In this document: piece by piece, positions 14,636-22,395 of the stretch | Position numbering within the stretch: position 1 is the stretch's first letter | How the letters are laid out: the number at the start of each line of letters is the position of its first letter | NCBI GenBank assembly: GCA_963631545.1 | Contig: CAVGRN010000038.1 | Coordinates: forward strand, 1 to 22,395 | Direction: 5' to 3' | Length of the DNA: 22,395 nucleotides | From: UBA1181 sp963631545 | GTDB taxonomy: Bacteria > Bacteroidota > Bacteroidia > Bacteroidales > Paludibacteraceae | Made by a program: the position numbers and the translations under genes | The notes under the pieces: model-generated | What the model was told of the DNA's origin: nothing | Databases searched by the model: none | The model's input: only the letters and a program-made list of their open reading frames with translations

Positions 14636-17600
14636 TTAACGGTTCAAGTACAATTTTCTATACAACTCCATATAGACAGAGATATTGCCCGATGTCTTCA
14701 ACGTCTCGAAATTATCCTTGGAAATCACGATGTTACGATGAGCAGCACGCCCAAAAGCGTCGCGCACCTCGCTGCTTTTCACCACTTGCTTCAAGTAGGA
14801 GATGCCGAGTTGCGCATTGGGGAATGTGCCGACGCTGTAAACCTGCTGGAAATCCTTTGTCGACGTGGCAATGACATTGAGGTTGAGCAACGCATGGTTG
14901 GTGGAGTTGTATTTGTTCAACTCTTCGCGCACCTTGTCTTCGTCCGATTTTCCATTCGGAACAAGCACCACAAACAAGTGCGGAGCCTTGGGGTCGTAGG
15001 TGTAGAGGCCTTTGTACTTCTTCAATTCCTTCTTTGGAGCAGTTTCTGCGGGTTGCTCCGTCGCTTTCGCCGGTGCGGCATCGGCAGCCTCCTTTGACTC
15101 TTCTTTCTGGAGAGTTGGAGTTTCCGATGGCTTCGTCTCTTCCGGTTTTGCATTCTCCCCACTTGGGACTTCTGGCGGTAACTGCTTGGATTCCTTCTCC
15201 GGCGACTGGTTTTCCTGCGTAGTCTTGCCAGCATTGTTACCGTTGGTGAATGTCGCACCATTCAGATTGTCGCCCTCTTTCACATTAAGTTTCTGCTCAT
15301 TTTTTATCTCCTCAATGGCCTTTTCCTCGCCCACGAGTTGCACAGCGACACGGTTGTTGCGCTTCCGTGTCATAAGACTGTCTTTGTAGAATTTCTCATA
15401 CTGCTCCGTCGTATAGCCGTGGCCTATGAGTTCAAAATTTTCCTGCGAGATAATCAAATACTTGTATTCCGAGCCAGACAACAATCGTTGTATACCATCG
15501 TCTGTGATAACTCCGTTAATGTACCACAAAGCCTCATCGTAGTTGTCCAAACCTGTAACGGTAAGCACGCCCTTTTTCACGGCAATGTCAAAATCCTTGA
15601 TCAGGAACTTCGTGAAGTTATACATCGCCGTTTCGTAGAGCAATTTGTTTTGGTCAACCTTGGCGGTGTCGGTTATCAACTTAAATAGGAACGGAGTTTG
15701 GAAGTTGACCGTGAAGCCGTGGCTCGCAAGGACGCCATTCTCTTCGTTCTCCTCCTTTTGGACTTCCTCGCGCAACGCCATCAATCCGCCAGCGGCAGTT
15801 CCCTCGGCAGGGTTGTTTCCTTGACTGATCAAGGCCAGAATATCCTTCGCCATTGAAGCCACATCAGCAGTTGGGTACAACTCTAACAGATGGTTGAGCG
15901 ATGCGGTGAACGTGTCCTTGCCCATAGTTTTACCGATACGCAACGAGTTGAGCAACATAAATTTAGGCATAAGCGGCGAAACAGGATAGTTCTGCTGCAT
16001 GTATTGCAGGTTCTGCTCCACCTCGTTCAGCCGACCGTCCAAATAGGCTGCGTAGGTACGTTCGTACACTGAGTCTTGCTCCGATTGCATCTTGAGCAAA
16101 CGGTTGCGGAAATCGTCGTTCGACAATATGCGCGCATATTTACTGTCGGCATATTCAGCCACGAGGCTCTGGCGGTATTTCTCAGCCATAGCATCATCGC
16201 CCATCTTTCCCGCAATACGGTAGCAGCAATAGTACGCGTCCGCCGAGCGGGCATCTTGCGGATAGCGGCGCACAAAATCCTCAAATGTTTCCAATGCCTT
16301 CGGATAGTCCAGCAATTTCTCTTCGTACACCACAGCCATATTGAAAAGCGAAGCGGAGAGTTGCTCGTTCGACACTTTCTTCTGTTCTTCGGAGAAAGGT
16401 ATCTGCTTCAGGTAAAACTCTGGGCGTTTCGGGTTTTGGTCGGCAGGAGTTCCACCCGACTCGCCTTCGCCTCCCTCCGCCGAAGCCTCGTCAGAGGAGA
16501 AGCCCATCGCCTCCATATCCACCTTGTCCGCCAAATCCTCTTCGGCGAAAATCATAATGTTTTTGTTTCTTCGGTTCCAATTATCCTCCAGCCTTCGCTG
16601 TCCGAACTTCCGTTTAAACTCCACTTTACCTTTGTCGACAGTGCTTTTCGTGTAGAAATACCACGAGGAAGCCTGCGCCGCACCGAGTGCCTTGCTGTCC
16701 ATCACTGCCATATTTTCTATTTCTAAGTCGAGTTGCTTCTGCTCCTCATATTCGCGGGCCTTGCGTTCGCGTTCCAGCCGTTCTTCTTCCTTCACCTTCT
16801 CAATCTCACGGTTGACTGCGGCGGAGAGTCCACTTTTGGATGCTACGGAGAGCGTCAGCAAACTGTCTTGCAAATGCACCACCGCATACTCCTTCACCAA
16901 TTCGTCTAACACGACGGCAAGTCGCGACACCCGCTCGTAGTCGTCGTGTTTTTGGTCGATAATAGAGAACGCCTCCGAGAAGCACGGCTGCGCCTTCACA
17001 TAGTTGCGTCGCCCATAGTAGATGTCGCCCATAGTGATCAGCGTCTGCGCCTTCTCCACGCCATTGCGCACACTGGTGTCTGCCGAAGTTTGGTAGAATT
17101 TGAGTGCGGTCGACGTGTCATGTGCGGCAAGGCTGACATTTCCCATTGCGTAGTAAATCTGGTCAAGATAATCGGCGTTGTTGCGGTTCTTCGCCATTTT
17201 CTGCAAGCGTTTCAGCAGTTCTCCGTCGGACGAGCCCTCCACCACCTCCGTTTGTAGGATGTTGGCGTTGAATGTCATTTGGTAGCTCGGGTTGGATTTG
17301 ATTACTTTATCGTAATAGAGGTATGCGTTCTGCTTTTCGCCCAGCAAACCATAGATTTGCGCGATGGCGAAGTTGAAGCGGGTGCGTTGCATGCGGTTCT
17401 TCTCCGTTTCGGCGGCTTTCAGCAAGTGAGGAAGTGCCTCGGCATACTCTTTGTGCTGCAGTTTTATGTCGGCCGCCGCACCGTGGTAGAGGTTCACCAC
17501 GTCATACGGAAGTTCGTCTGCGTCGATCTTGCTCATAATTTCGTCCGCCTCATACAGCCAGCCGAGTTCTTTCAGCGCGCGAGCCTTCCAGATGGAGGCT

Positions 17601-18115
17601 TGCAGCACCAATTTCTTGTCGCCCGAAAAGTGCTTTGTAACGTATGTGAAGGTGGCAGACGCCGCGAGATAATCGTTTGAATAGTATTTGGCCTGACCCA
17701 ACAGCATCCATACCTCGTCCATATAGGAGTTGAACTCCTCCTGATTATAGAAGGCGACGTAGGCAGGATCGCGCATCTTCTCGTATTTCTTTTTGGGCTT
17801 TTTTTGCATAGAGTGCTTTTGGATGGCCAACTCGCACTTCTCGATGGTGCGGGTCATATCGCCTTTGGCGGCGCCCTCGGTCGACTTATCGCTCACTGCA
17901 AAGATGGGAATCACATGCGAATAGTCGGGCGAGTAACTCTCATCCAACTTTTTATAGCCCTTTTTAAAAGATTCGTGGGCATTGTAATAGACGTTATATC
18001 GTGTGTTCAGAGCCTGATACCGCCGATTGAAAGCGGTATTTTTCTTCATATCGCACCCTGCTACAAGCAAGGCAGCCATCAGAACGAACAGGATCTGGCA
18101 TTTTAAAAATTTCAT
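14636..18115 (-). CDS. porW: PorW/SprE-like TPR lipoprotein (type IX secretion)
   Basis: Large periplasm-facing lipoprotein needed for type IX secretion; PorW in Porphyromonas and SprE in Flavobacterium. The protein has 1159 residues from the ATG at 18115, chosen because it starts a clean lipoprotein signal (MKFLKC...) with lipobox LVAGC and acylated Cys21. The longer frame has no signal at its start. The +2 region (CDMKKN) lacks the acidic run used for surface export, so it should stay on the periplasmic face. TPR-like helical repeats fill about 40-430 and 580-760, separated by a charged coiled-coil-like stretch (EEERLERERKAREYEEQ). The C-terminus holds two related modules (about 807-914 and 1043-1156) separated by a Pro/Glu/Lys/Ala-rich linker (about 949-1030). 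It heads the porW-porX operon. Confidence 0.85.
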   Translation of the reverse strand: MKFLKCQILFVLMAALLVAGCDMKKNTAFNRRYQALNTRYNVYYNAHESFKKGYKKLDESYSPDYSHVIPIFAVSDKSTEGAAKGDMTRTIEKCELAIQKHSMQKKPKKKYEKMRDPAYVAFYNQEEFNSYMDEVWMLLGQAKYYSNDYLAASATFTYVTKHFSGDKKLVLQASIWKARALKELGWLYEADEIMSKIDADELPYDVVNLYHGAAADIKLQHKEYAEALPHLLKAAETEKNRMQRTRFNFAIAQIYGLLGEKQNAYLYYDKVIKSNPSYQMTFNANILQTEVVEGSSDGELLKRLQKMAKNRNNADYLDQIYYAMGNVSLAAHDTSTALKFYQTSADTSVRNGVEKAQTLITMGDIYYGRRNYVKAQPCFSEAFSIIDQKHDDYERVSRLAVVLDELVKEYAVVHLQDSLLTLSVASKSGLSAAVNREIEKVKEEERLERERKAREYEEQKQLDLEIENMAVMDSKALGAAQASSWYFYTKSTVDKGKVEFKRKFGQRRLEDNWNRRNKNIMIFAEEDLADKVDMEAMGFSSDEASAEGGEGESGGTPADQNPKRPEFYLKQIPFSEEQKKVSNEQLSASLFNMAVVYEEKLLDYPKALETFEDFVRRYPQDARSADAYYCCYRIAGKMGDDAMAEKYRQSLVAEYADSKYARILSNDDFRNRLLKMQSEQDSVYERTYAAYLDGRLNEVEQNLQYMQQNYPVSPLMPKFMLLNSLRIGKTMGKDTFTASLNHLLELYPTADVASMAKDILALISQGNNPAEGTAAGGLMALREEVQKEENEENGVLASHGFTVNFQTPFLFKLITDTAKVDQNKLLYETAMYNFTKFLIKDFDIAVKKGVLTVTGLDNYDEALWYINGVITDDGIQRLLSGSEYKYLIISQENFELIGHGYTTEQYEKFYKDSLMTRKRNNRVAVQLVGEEKAIEEIKNEQKLNVKEGDNLNGATFTNGNNAGKTTQENQSPEKESKQLPPEVPSGENAKPEETKPSETPTLQKEESKEAADAAPAKATEQPAETAPKKELKKYKGLYTYDPKAPHLFVVLVPNGKSDEDKVREELNKYNSTNHALLNLNVIATSTKDFQQVYSVGTFPNAQLGISYLKQVVKSSEVRDAFGRAAHRNIVISKDNFETLKTSGNISVYMELYRKLYLNR

Positions 18116-18190
18116 CTTCCCGAATTGGTTAATACCTTTTATCAAAAACCGACCAACGGACGAAAAATTGCACGCCAGCCATAAAATACA

Positions 18191-18198
18191 CAAAGATA
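18191..18198 (-). promoter_or_regulatory. Putative -7 box for the porW-porX operon
   Basis: On the minus strand TATCTTTG matches TAnnTTTG exactly and lies 75 bases before the porW ATG, just after the terminator of the upstream unit. The rest of the 193-base gap (18116-18308) holds only this box and that terminator. No convincing -33 element is seen. Confidence 0.45.
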
Positions 18199-18246
18199 AT
18201 GGTTTTAAGGGAGATTTTATCGTTCTTTCCGAATCTATTCTGACGA

Positions 18247-18295
18247 TTTTCCGAAGAAAAAAAGAAAAACGGGACTTTACTGATTCGCCCCGTTT
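18247..18295 (-). terminator. Intrinsic terminator after the obgE operon
   Basis: On the minus strand AAACGGG (18289-18295) pairs with CCCGTTT (18267-18273) around a 15-base loop, followed by a pyrimidine tract TTCTTTTTTTCTTC. It starts 13 bases after the stop of the 305-residue protein gene. Confidence 0.7.
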
Positions 18296-18308
18296 CCGTA
18301 GTTATCCT

Positions 18309-19226
18309 TCAACCTTTAAATTTTTCACGCACTATCCGGTCGGCCAACAGCCGGCACAGTTTTTCCTTAGATTCCTCAGAAAGCAGTTCTCCTGAGTGTC
18401 CGTGCGCCCAGTCCACCTCTGGGATCGCCTCGTTGAGTTCGTCTATCGACAACCAAGTGGGTTCGTCCGCACTTCTGCACATGTGGCACGAAATGTCGAC
18501 GTAACGGCGTTTAAAATTTTTACCGTCCCAATCATCCCCCTCTACTGGCTCTGAGAGGAAGTCGCCGAAAAACACAAGGCCCGTGTTACCCTCACCCACA
18601 CGCACCATATAATAGGTGTCGCCCTCGTGTGCCTCCTGCCACTCATATACACTCCAATTGATGCGGAATCCTTTAGGATATTTCGTCATAAAATCACGAT
18701 AATCATCCAAAGTGAACGAACTGATACCTGGATTCCAACGCAGAATGAACGCATGCGAGTTGCTCGTTTCAGCACTCTCGGGGAAGGTCTTCTCATCAAT
18801 CACCTTGAACGAGAACTTCGCTTGCCAAAGACAATTATCACCATTAGGGTCCGCAATACCCGGCTTGCTGCCTTTCTCAAAACGGAAACGCTGACCAGGC
18901 TCCACCTCCCTCGACAGGATGGCTGTGCGCAACAAACGCACCTTGTCAGTGAAAAGCAAATACTTTAGCGACTCGTTCCAGAAATACGGGAACTGACCAT
19001 TGTTCAGATAATAGCAGCCATGATACTCGGTCGGCACCTCCTCCATATCGATCACCAATGCGCCATCAAGGGTTTCCAACAGAAGGTTGTAATTGCTGTC
19101 ATTAATCTCAACGGACAAGCAGTTATCCGCACCACTGAGGTAGGCGTCATATTGCTCCTTGTCCACAACAAAACAGAGACTGTTTTCCGAATTGAAATCG
19201 ATGTCTTCTTCCATAAATTCTTTCAT
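18309..19226 (-). CDS. Uncharacterised protein with PUA/EVE-like domain
   Basis: A 305-residue acidic, Trp-rich soluble protein with no signal peptide or membrane segment; I cannot name the gene. The first ~130 residues are not recognised. From about 158 the pattern is FILRWNPGISSF, NWSVYEWQ (190-197), GDTYYMVRVGEGNTGLVFFG (202-221), SEP (225-227), DDWDG (231-235), YVDIS (242-246). It ends with LSIDELNEAIPEVDW and HSG (259-279). This order (WNP, WS, GD-hydrophobic-G, SEP, W, hydrophobic VDI, then L..L...P.V.W...SG) resembles the PUA-fold EVE-like head domain on McrA/HNH-type modification-dependent endonucleases. No HNH or other nuclease motif is present. A CxxC (CHMC, 247-250) lies inside. 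It follows obgE by 22 bases, so the two are probably co-transcribed. Confidence 0.75.
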   Translation of the reverse strand: MKEFMEEDIDFNSENSLCFVVDKEQYDAYLSGADNCLSVEINDSNYNLLLETLDGALVIDMEEVPTEYHGCYYLNNGQFPYFWNESLKYLLFTDKVRLLRTAILSREVEPGQRFRFEKGSKPGIADPNGDNCLWQAKFSFKVIDEKTFPESAETSNSHAFILRWNPGISSFTLDDYRDFMTKYPKGFRINWSVYEWQEAHEGDTYYMVRVGEGNTGLVFFGDFLSEPVEGDDWDGKNFKRRYVDISCHMCRSADEPTWLSIDELNEAIPEVDWAHGHSGELLSEESKEKLCRLLADRIVREKFKG

Positions 19227-19248
19227 AGATTCAAATATTTTCAGTGTG

Positions 19249-20355
19249 TTAATCCTCTTCCCAGTCTATCTCTAAATCGTCGCCGTCAATTTCGATTTCT
19301 TCGTCCTCCTCCATATCATCCACTTCCATCGGACGATGGGTGAGTGTCATGTGTCTATCCACATCTTTGCTCAGCTCATTCCAAATCAAGTCTTTAAGCT
19401 CCATAATTCCATTTCCGGTGATGGATGAGAAAAAGACGGAAGGGACATCCGACGGCAAGGTCTTGCGTATCTCCTCCTCCAACTCTTCGTCAAGCATATC
19501 CGACTTCGAGATTGCGAGAATCCGCTGTTTTTTCAGCAATTCTGGGTTGTACTGCTCCAACTCGTTGAGCAAGATGTCGTACTCTTTCAGCACATCCTCT
19601 GAGTCGGCAGGAATCAAGAACAAGAGGATGGCGTTCCGTTCAATGTGGCGGAGGAAACGCAATCCAATGCCTTTCCCCTCCGACGCTCCCTCTATGATAC
19701 CGGGGATGTCTGCCATAGCAAACGATTTTTGGTCGCGGTATGCCACGATACCGAGGTTAGGCTCCAAAGTGGTGAACGGATAGTTGGCGATTTTAGGTTT
19801 CGCCGCAGAAACCACAGAAAGAAGTGTTGATTTTCCAGCGTTCGGGAATCCCACCAAGCCGACGTCTGCCAGCACTTTCAACTCCATCACAACGGTTTTC
19901 TCCACGGCAGGCTCGCCAGGTTGCGCATAGCGCGGTGTCTGGTTAGTGGATGTTTTGAAATGCCAGTTTCCCAATCCTCCGCGACCGCCTTTCAGCAAAA
20001 TCACCTCCTGTTGGTCTTCGGTCACATCGCAGATGAATTCGCCCGTTTCGGCATCATAAACCACTGTGCCACAAGGCACTTGAATGATTTTATCCTCGCC
20101 ATCGGCACCGAAACTCCGGCTATGTCCGCCGTTGCCGCCGTTGCCTGCAAGGACGTGCTTTTCATATTTCAAGTGGATGAGCGTCCAATAATCTTTGTTG
20201 CCACGCAAGATGATGTGTCCGCCTCGGCCTCCGTCGCCTCCGTCCGGACCGCCCTTAGGCACATACTTCTCTCTGTGTAGGTGCGCAGAGCCTGCACCGC
20301 CCTTGCCCGACCGACAATATATCTTCACATAATCAACGAAATTCGTCTCTGCCAT
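19249..20355 (-). CDS. obgE: Ribosome-assembly GTPase Obg
   Basis: Essential GTPase that binds the 50S subunit late in assembly and responds to GTP/ppGpp levels. The protein has 368 residues. The glycine-rich Obg fold (1-160) shows GKGGAGSAHLHREKYVPKGG and GGRGGLGN repeats. The G domain has G1 GFPNAGKS (169-176), G2 PFTTLEPN (193-200), G3 DIPG (216-219), G4 SKSD (283-286, in place of NKxD) and a G5-like FSSITG. The C-terminus is a short, very acidic tail (about 355-368) and lacks the folded OCT domain found in some phyla. The ATG directly starts the Obg fold. It is first gene of a two-gene unit with the EVE-like protein. Confidence 0.97.
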   Translation of the reverse strand: MAETNFVDYVKIYCRSGKGGAGSAHLHREKYVPKGGPDGGDGGRGGHIILRGNKDYWTLIHLKYEKHVLAGNGGNGGHSRSFGADGEDKIIQVPCGTVVYDAETGEFICDVTEDQQEVILLKGGRGGLGNWHFKTSTNQTPRYAQPGEPAVEKTVVMELKVLADVGLVGFPNAGKSTLLSVVSAAKPKIANYPFTTLEPNLGIVAYRDQKSFAMADIPGIIEGASEGKGIGLRFLRHIERNAILLFLIPADSEDVLKEYDILLNELEQYNPELLKKQRILAISKSDMLDEELEEEIRKTLPSDVPSVFFSSITGNGIMELKDLIWNELSKDVDRHMTLTHRPMEVDDMEEDEEIEIDGDDLEIDWEED

Positions 20356-20377
20356 CTCTGTTGCTTTTCAAATTTTT

Positions 20378-20385
20378 CAAATATA
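20378..20385 (-). promoter_or_regulatory. Putative -7 box for obgE
   Basis: On the minus strand TATATTTG matches TAnnTTTG exactly, 22 bases before the obgE ATG. No TTTG at -33 is seen. The remaining gap up to the corA stop at 20488 has no convincing terminator or gene. Confidence 0.4.
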
Positions 20386-20487
20386 CAATTTTTCAGGACC
20401 TTTTCATTAAGCCGTACGGAACAAAAACAAGTTTACCAGTCTTTGCCGTAGCGAGAAAAAGGACGAAATGCCAAACACCGCCACGCC

Positions 20488-21450
20488 TCACAGCCAATTC
20501 TTCTTCTTGAAGATGAGCAATGTCAGTCCCGACGCCACAACCATCAGCAGCACGGAAAAAAGGTAGCCGTACTTCCAATGCAGTTCGGGCATAAAAGTAA
20601 AGTTCATGCCATAGATACTCGCGATAAGCGTTGGAGGAAGGAAGATGACCGACACCACGGTGAATATCTTGATGATTTTATTTTGCTCGATGTTTACAAG
20701 ACCGAGGAACGTATCTTGGAGATAGTCCAACCTGTCAAAACCGAACTTGGTATGCTCGATGAGCGAGTTGATATCCTTGATCACCATACTCAGGCGCGGC
20801 TTAAGGTCGGCGGGTATGAGGTCGCTCTTCAGCACGTTGGACACCACACGCTGCTTATCGATGATGTTCTCGCGCAGGTGCATAACACGCTCCTGCATAT
20901 TCTTGATTTCCAACAGCATATCCTCGTCCACATCCTCGGCAATGGTCAGCGTCTTACTCAACTTGGTGATGGCGCTGGTCGCCTCCTCAATCATATCCGC
21001 GTCATACTCCACCCGAGTTTCAAGGAGGGCGACGAAAATATGGTAGCCCGTGGGGTAGTTGCGCGGGTTGGCGAACATCTTCTTCACGGTTTCATTAAAC
21101 GATTTCAGGTTGGGATTGTCGCGCACGGAAACCAAGATTCCGTTTTTCAAGATAAAGGAGACCGGCTCTTTCTCATACGAATCAAGCAGGAAATTGGAGT
21201 TTGCCACGAGCGTGTCCTCCGTTTCCATATATCGCGACGACATCTCGATTTCTTCGATTTCCTCTTCCTCCTGGATATAGATTTTCAAGAACTGTTCCAA
21301 CTCCGACTCGGTTTCGGGGGCGACATCGTTGAGGTCTATCCACACAAAATTATTGAGTGGTATCTCCTTCAATATACCTATGTCTTTTGCGATTTTCAGA
21401 CGGTTATTGTCGAAATAGAACAATCGGACTTGTTGAATATTCTGCTGCAT
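20488..21450 (-). CDS. corA: CorA-family magnesium/divalent cation channel
   Basis: Homopentameric inner-membrane channel for Mg2+ (or Co2+/Ni2+/Zn2+ in some members). The protein has 320 residues from the ATG at 21450; an upstream frame extension is rejected because it is Arg-rich and unlike the family. A cytoplasmic alpha/beta domain (1-about 150) includes an acidic stretch EEEEIEEIEM (61-70). A long stalk helix follows (about 150-260). TM1 is at about 262-280, ending in the signature IYGMNF (GMN 281-283), and TM2 at about 296-313 ends in a basic KKKNWL tail. The GMN filter is intact. It lies 82 bases after rsmA on the same strand and is probably read from the same promoter. Confidence 0.93.
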   Translation of the reverse strand: MQQNIQQVRLFYFDNNRLKIAKDIGILKEIPLNNFVWIDLNDVAPETESELEQFLKIYIQEEEEIEEIEMSSRYMETEDTLVANSNFLLDSYEKEPVSFILKNGILVSVRDNPNLKSFNETVKKMFANPRNYPTGYHIFVALLETRVEYDADMIEEATSAITKLSKTLTIAEDVDEDMLLEIKNMQERVMHLRENIIDKQRVVSNVLKSDLIPADLKPRLSMVIKDINSLIEHTKFGFDRLDYLQDTFLGLVNIEQNKIIKIFTVVSVIFLPPTLIASIYGMNFTFMPELHWKYGYLFSVLLMVVASGLTLLIFKKKNWL

Positions 21451-21532
21451 GATTTTCGTTTTTTGGAGGGGTCGGCAGTCTGTCAACCTCTCATTCCACA
21501 CTCGTCCGCCCCGTTGGGCAGACAATTGGCAC

Positions 21533-22324
21533 TCACTGCCGTTTGTCTAACTCTTGCCACACGCGGTTGGTGAGCCACACGAAATCTGCCACGCTCAACT
21601 GCTCGGGGCGTTTCGTGGCGATGGGGTCGCTCATCAGTTCGCAGTCCTTCGGGACGAGGAGGGAGAGCGAGTTGCGCAACATCTTACGGCGCTGGTTGAA
21701 CGAGGTTTTCACGACTTTGACGAAGAGGTTCTCGTCGCACCCAAGGTTCTGCACACCATTCCTCCGCATTCGTATAACGGCCGACTTCACTTTCGGAGGG
21801 GGATCGAACACGTGTTCATGCACAGTAAAAAGATATTCGATATCATAGAAAGCCTGAAGCAAGACGCTCAGGATGCCGTAAGCCTTGCAGTTGGGTTTCG
21901 CGGCGATGCGCTCTGCCACCTCTTTCTGAATCATTCCAGAGCAGACGGGGATGCGGTCTCGGAAATCCAGCACTTTGAAAAAAATCTGGCTTGATATGTT
22001 GTATGGGTAGTTTCCGATGACGGAAAACGGTTGGCCGCAAAATAGGTTTGAAAGGTCGATTTTCAAAAAGTCAGCGGACATAATGCGACCTCGCAGTGCT
22101 GGAAAATGCTCGTCAAGATAGTCTACCGACTCTCTGTCAAGCTCCACCACTTGAAGGTTTATTTGAGGATTTTGTAAGAGGAATTGCGTCAGAACGCCCA
22201 TTCCGGGACCGATTTCAAGCACATTCACCGGTCCGGCGACATCCAAACTATCTGCGATGCGTTGGGCAATATTCAAATCTTTCAGAAAATGCTGCCCTAA
22301 GAATTTCTTGGGCGTAACTTCCAT
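21533..22324 (-). CDS. rsmA: 16S rRNA dimethyladenosine transferase RsmA (KsgA)
   Basis: Transfers four methyl groups from S-adenosylmethionine to the two adjacent adenines (A1518/A1519, E. coli numbering) in helix 45 of 16S rRNA, a late 30S assembly checkpoint. The 263-residue protein has KKFLGQHFL (6-14), the SAM-binding VLEIGPGMGVLT (35-46), the acidic ELDRE (61-65), SADF (83-86), and the catalytic NYPYN (105-109). The C-terminal helical domain includes SFNQRRKMLRNSL. Length is standard. The start is the ATG just before the conserved KKFLGQ; the whole gene is within the window. Confidence 0.97.
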   Translation of the reverse strand: MEVTPKKFLGQHFLKDLNIAQRIADSLDVAGPVNVLEIGPGMGVLTQFLLQNPQINLQVVELDRESVDYLDEHFPALRGRIMSADFLKIDLSNLFCGQPFSVIGNYPYNISSQIFFKVLDFRDRIPVCSGMIQKEVAERIAAKPNCKAYGILSVLLQAFYDIEYLFTVHEHVFDPPPKVKSAVIRMRRNGVQNLGCDENLFVKVVKTSFNQRRKMLRNSLSLLVPKDCELMSDPIATKRPEQLSVADFVWLTNRVWQELDKRQ

Positions 22325-22358
22325 CGTCCATTTTTGTTTTATTTTCGTTCGACGTCCG

Positions 22359-22366
22359 CAAAGATA
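22359..22366 (-). promoter_or_regulatory. Putative -7 box for rsmA-corA
   Basis: On the minus strand TATCTTTG matches TAnnTTTG exactly, 34 bases before the rsmA ATG, and is the same octamer seen upstream of porW. The -33 region lies at the window edge and shows no clear TTTG. Confidence 0.4.
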
Positions 22367-22395
22367 CTATTTTCGTTTCAGATATGGGAAGGGAG

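Noticed and set aside
20393..20578. Minus-strand 61-codon frame between corA and obgE
   Set aside because: Mostly overlaps the corA 3' end in another frame and has no start signal or conserved feature.
20578..21573. Plus-strand open frame (331 codons) opposite corA
   Set aside because: Antisense to corA, whose GMN motif and membrane helices are clear, and it also runs into the rsmA 3' end.
1..22395. Search for CRISPR arrays, insertion sequences, prophage genes, riboswitches or rRNA
   Set aside because: No regularly spaced repeats, transposase motifs, phage genes or recognisable riboswitch or rRNA segments were seen on either strand.

Overview
This window looks like a chromosomal stretch from a Bacteroidota species, most likely of the order Bacteroidales. 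Three things support that. It carries two type IX secretion genes (porX and porW). Several genes are preceded by the phylum's -7 promoter box TAnnTTTG. Most start codons lack a clear Shine-Dalgarno sequence. Coding density is high and every recognised gene is intact. I see no phage, transposon, rRNA or CRISPR array.

Layout, left to right. Positions 41-2929 hold a divergent pair, trkA (K+ uptake regulator, minus) and a short CstA-family carbon-starvation transporter (plus), closed by a bidirectional terminator. Positions 3003-5196 are a minus-strand pair, a uridine phosphorylase-like gene overlapping tilS. Upstream of them is a tRNA-Gln(CTG) with its own promoter and terminator. Positions 5502-7348 hold a small glycan-priming pair: a PglC-like phosphoglycosyl transferase and a PglE-like sugar aminotransferase. 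Positions 7457-12024 are a three-gene glycogen/alpha-glucan operon: GH133-type debranching enzyme, GT4 glycosyltransferase and GH57 alpha-amylase-like protein. Divergent from it is a BadF/N-acetylglucosamine-kinase-type gene (12219-13052). Positions 13065-18115 are a porW-porX operon for type IX secretion. Positions 18309-20355 carry obgE followed by an uncharacterised protein. Positions 20488-22324 are rsmA followed by corA.

Three points deserve attention. First, both hydrolases of the glycogen operon seem to lack the residue expected as catalytic acid: Gly243 instead of Asp in the GH57 protein, and Asn306 instead of Asp in the debranching enzyme. Second, the uncharacterised 305-residue protein behind obgE resembles the PUA/EVE-like modified-base-reading head domain found on McrA/HNH-type endonucleases, but has no nuclease domain. 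Third, porW and porX are adjacent and probably co-transcribed, and PorW carries an internally duplicated C-terminal module split by a Pro/Glu/Lys-rich linker. All function calls come from reading motifs by eye; no database search was made.
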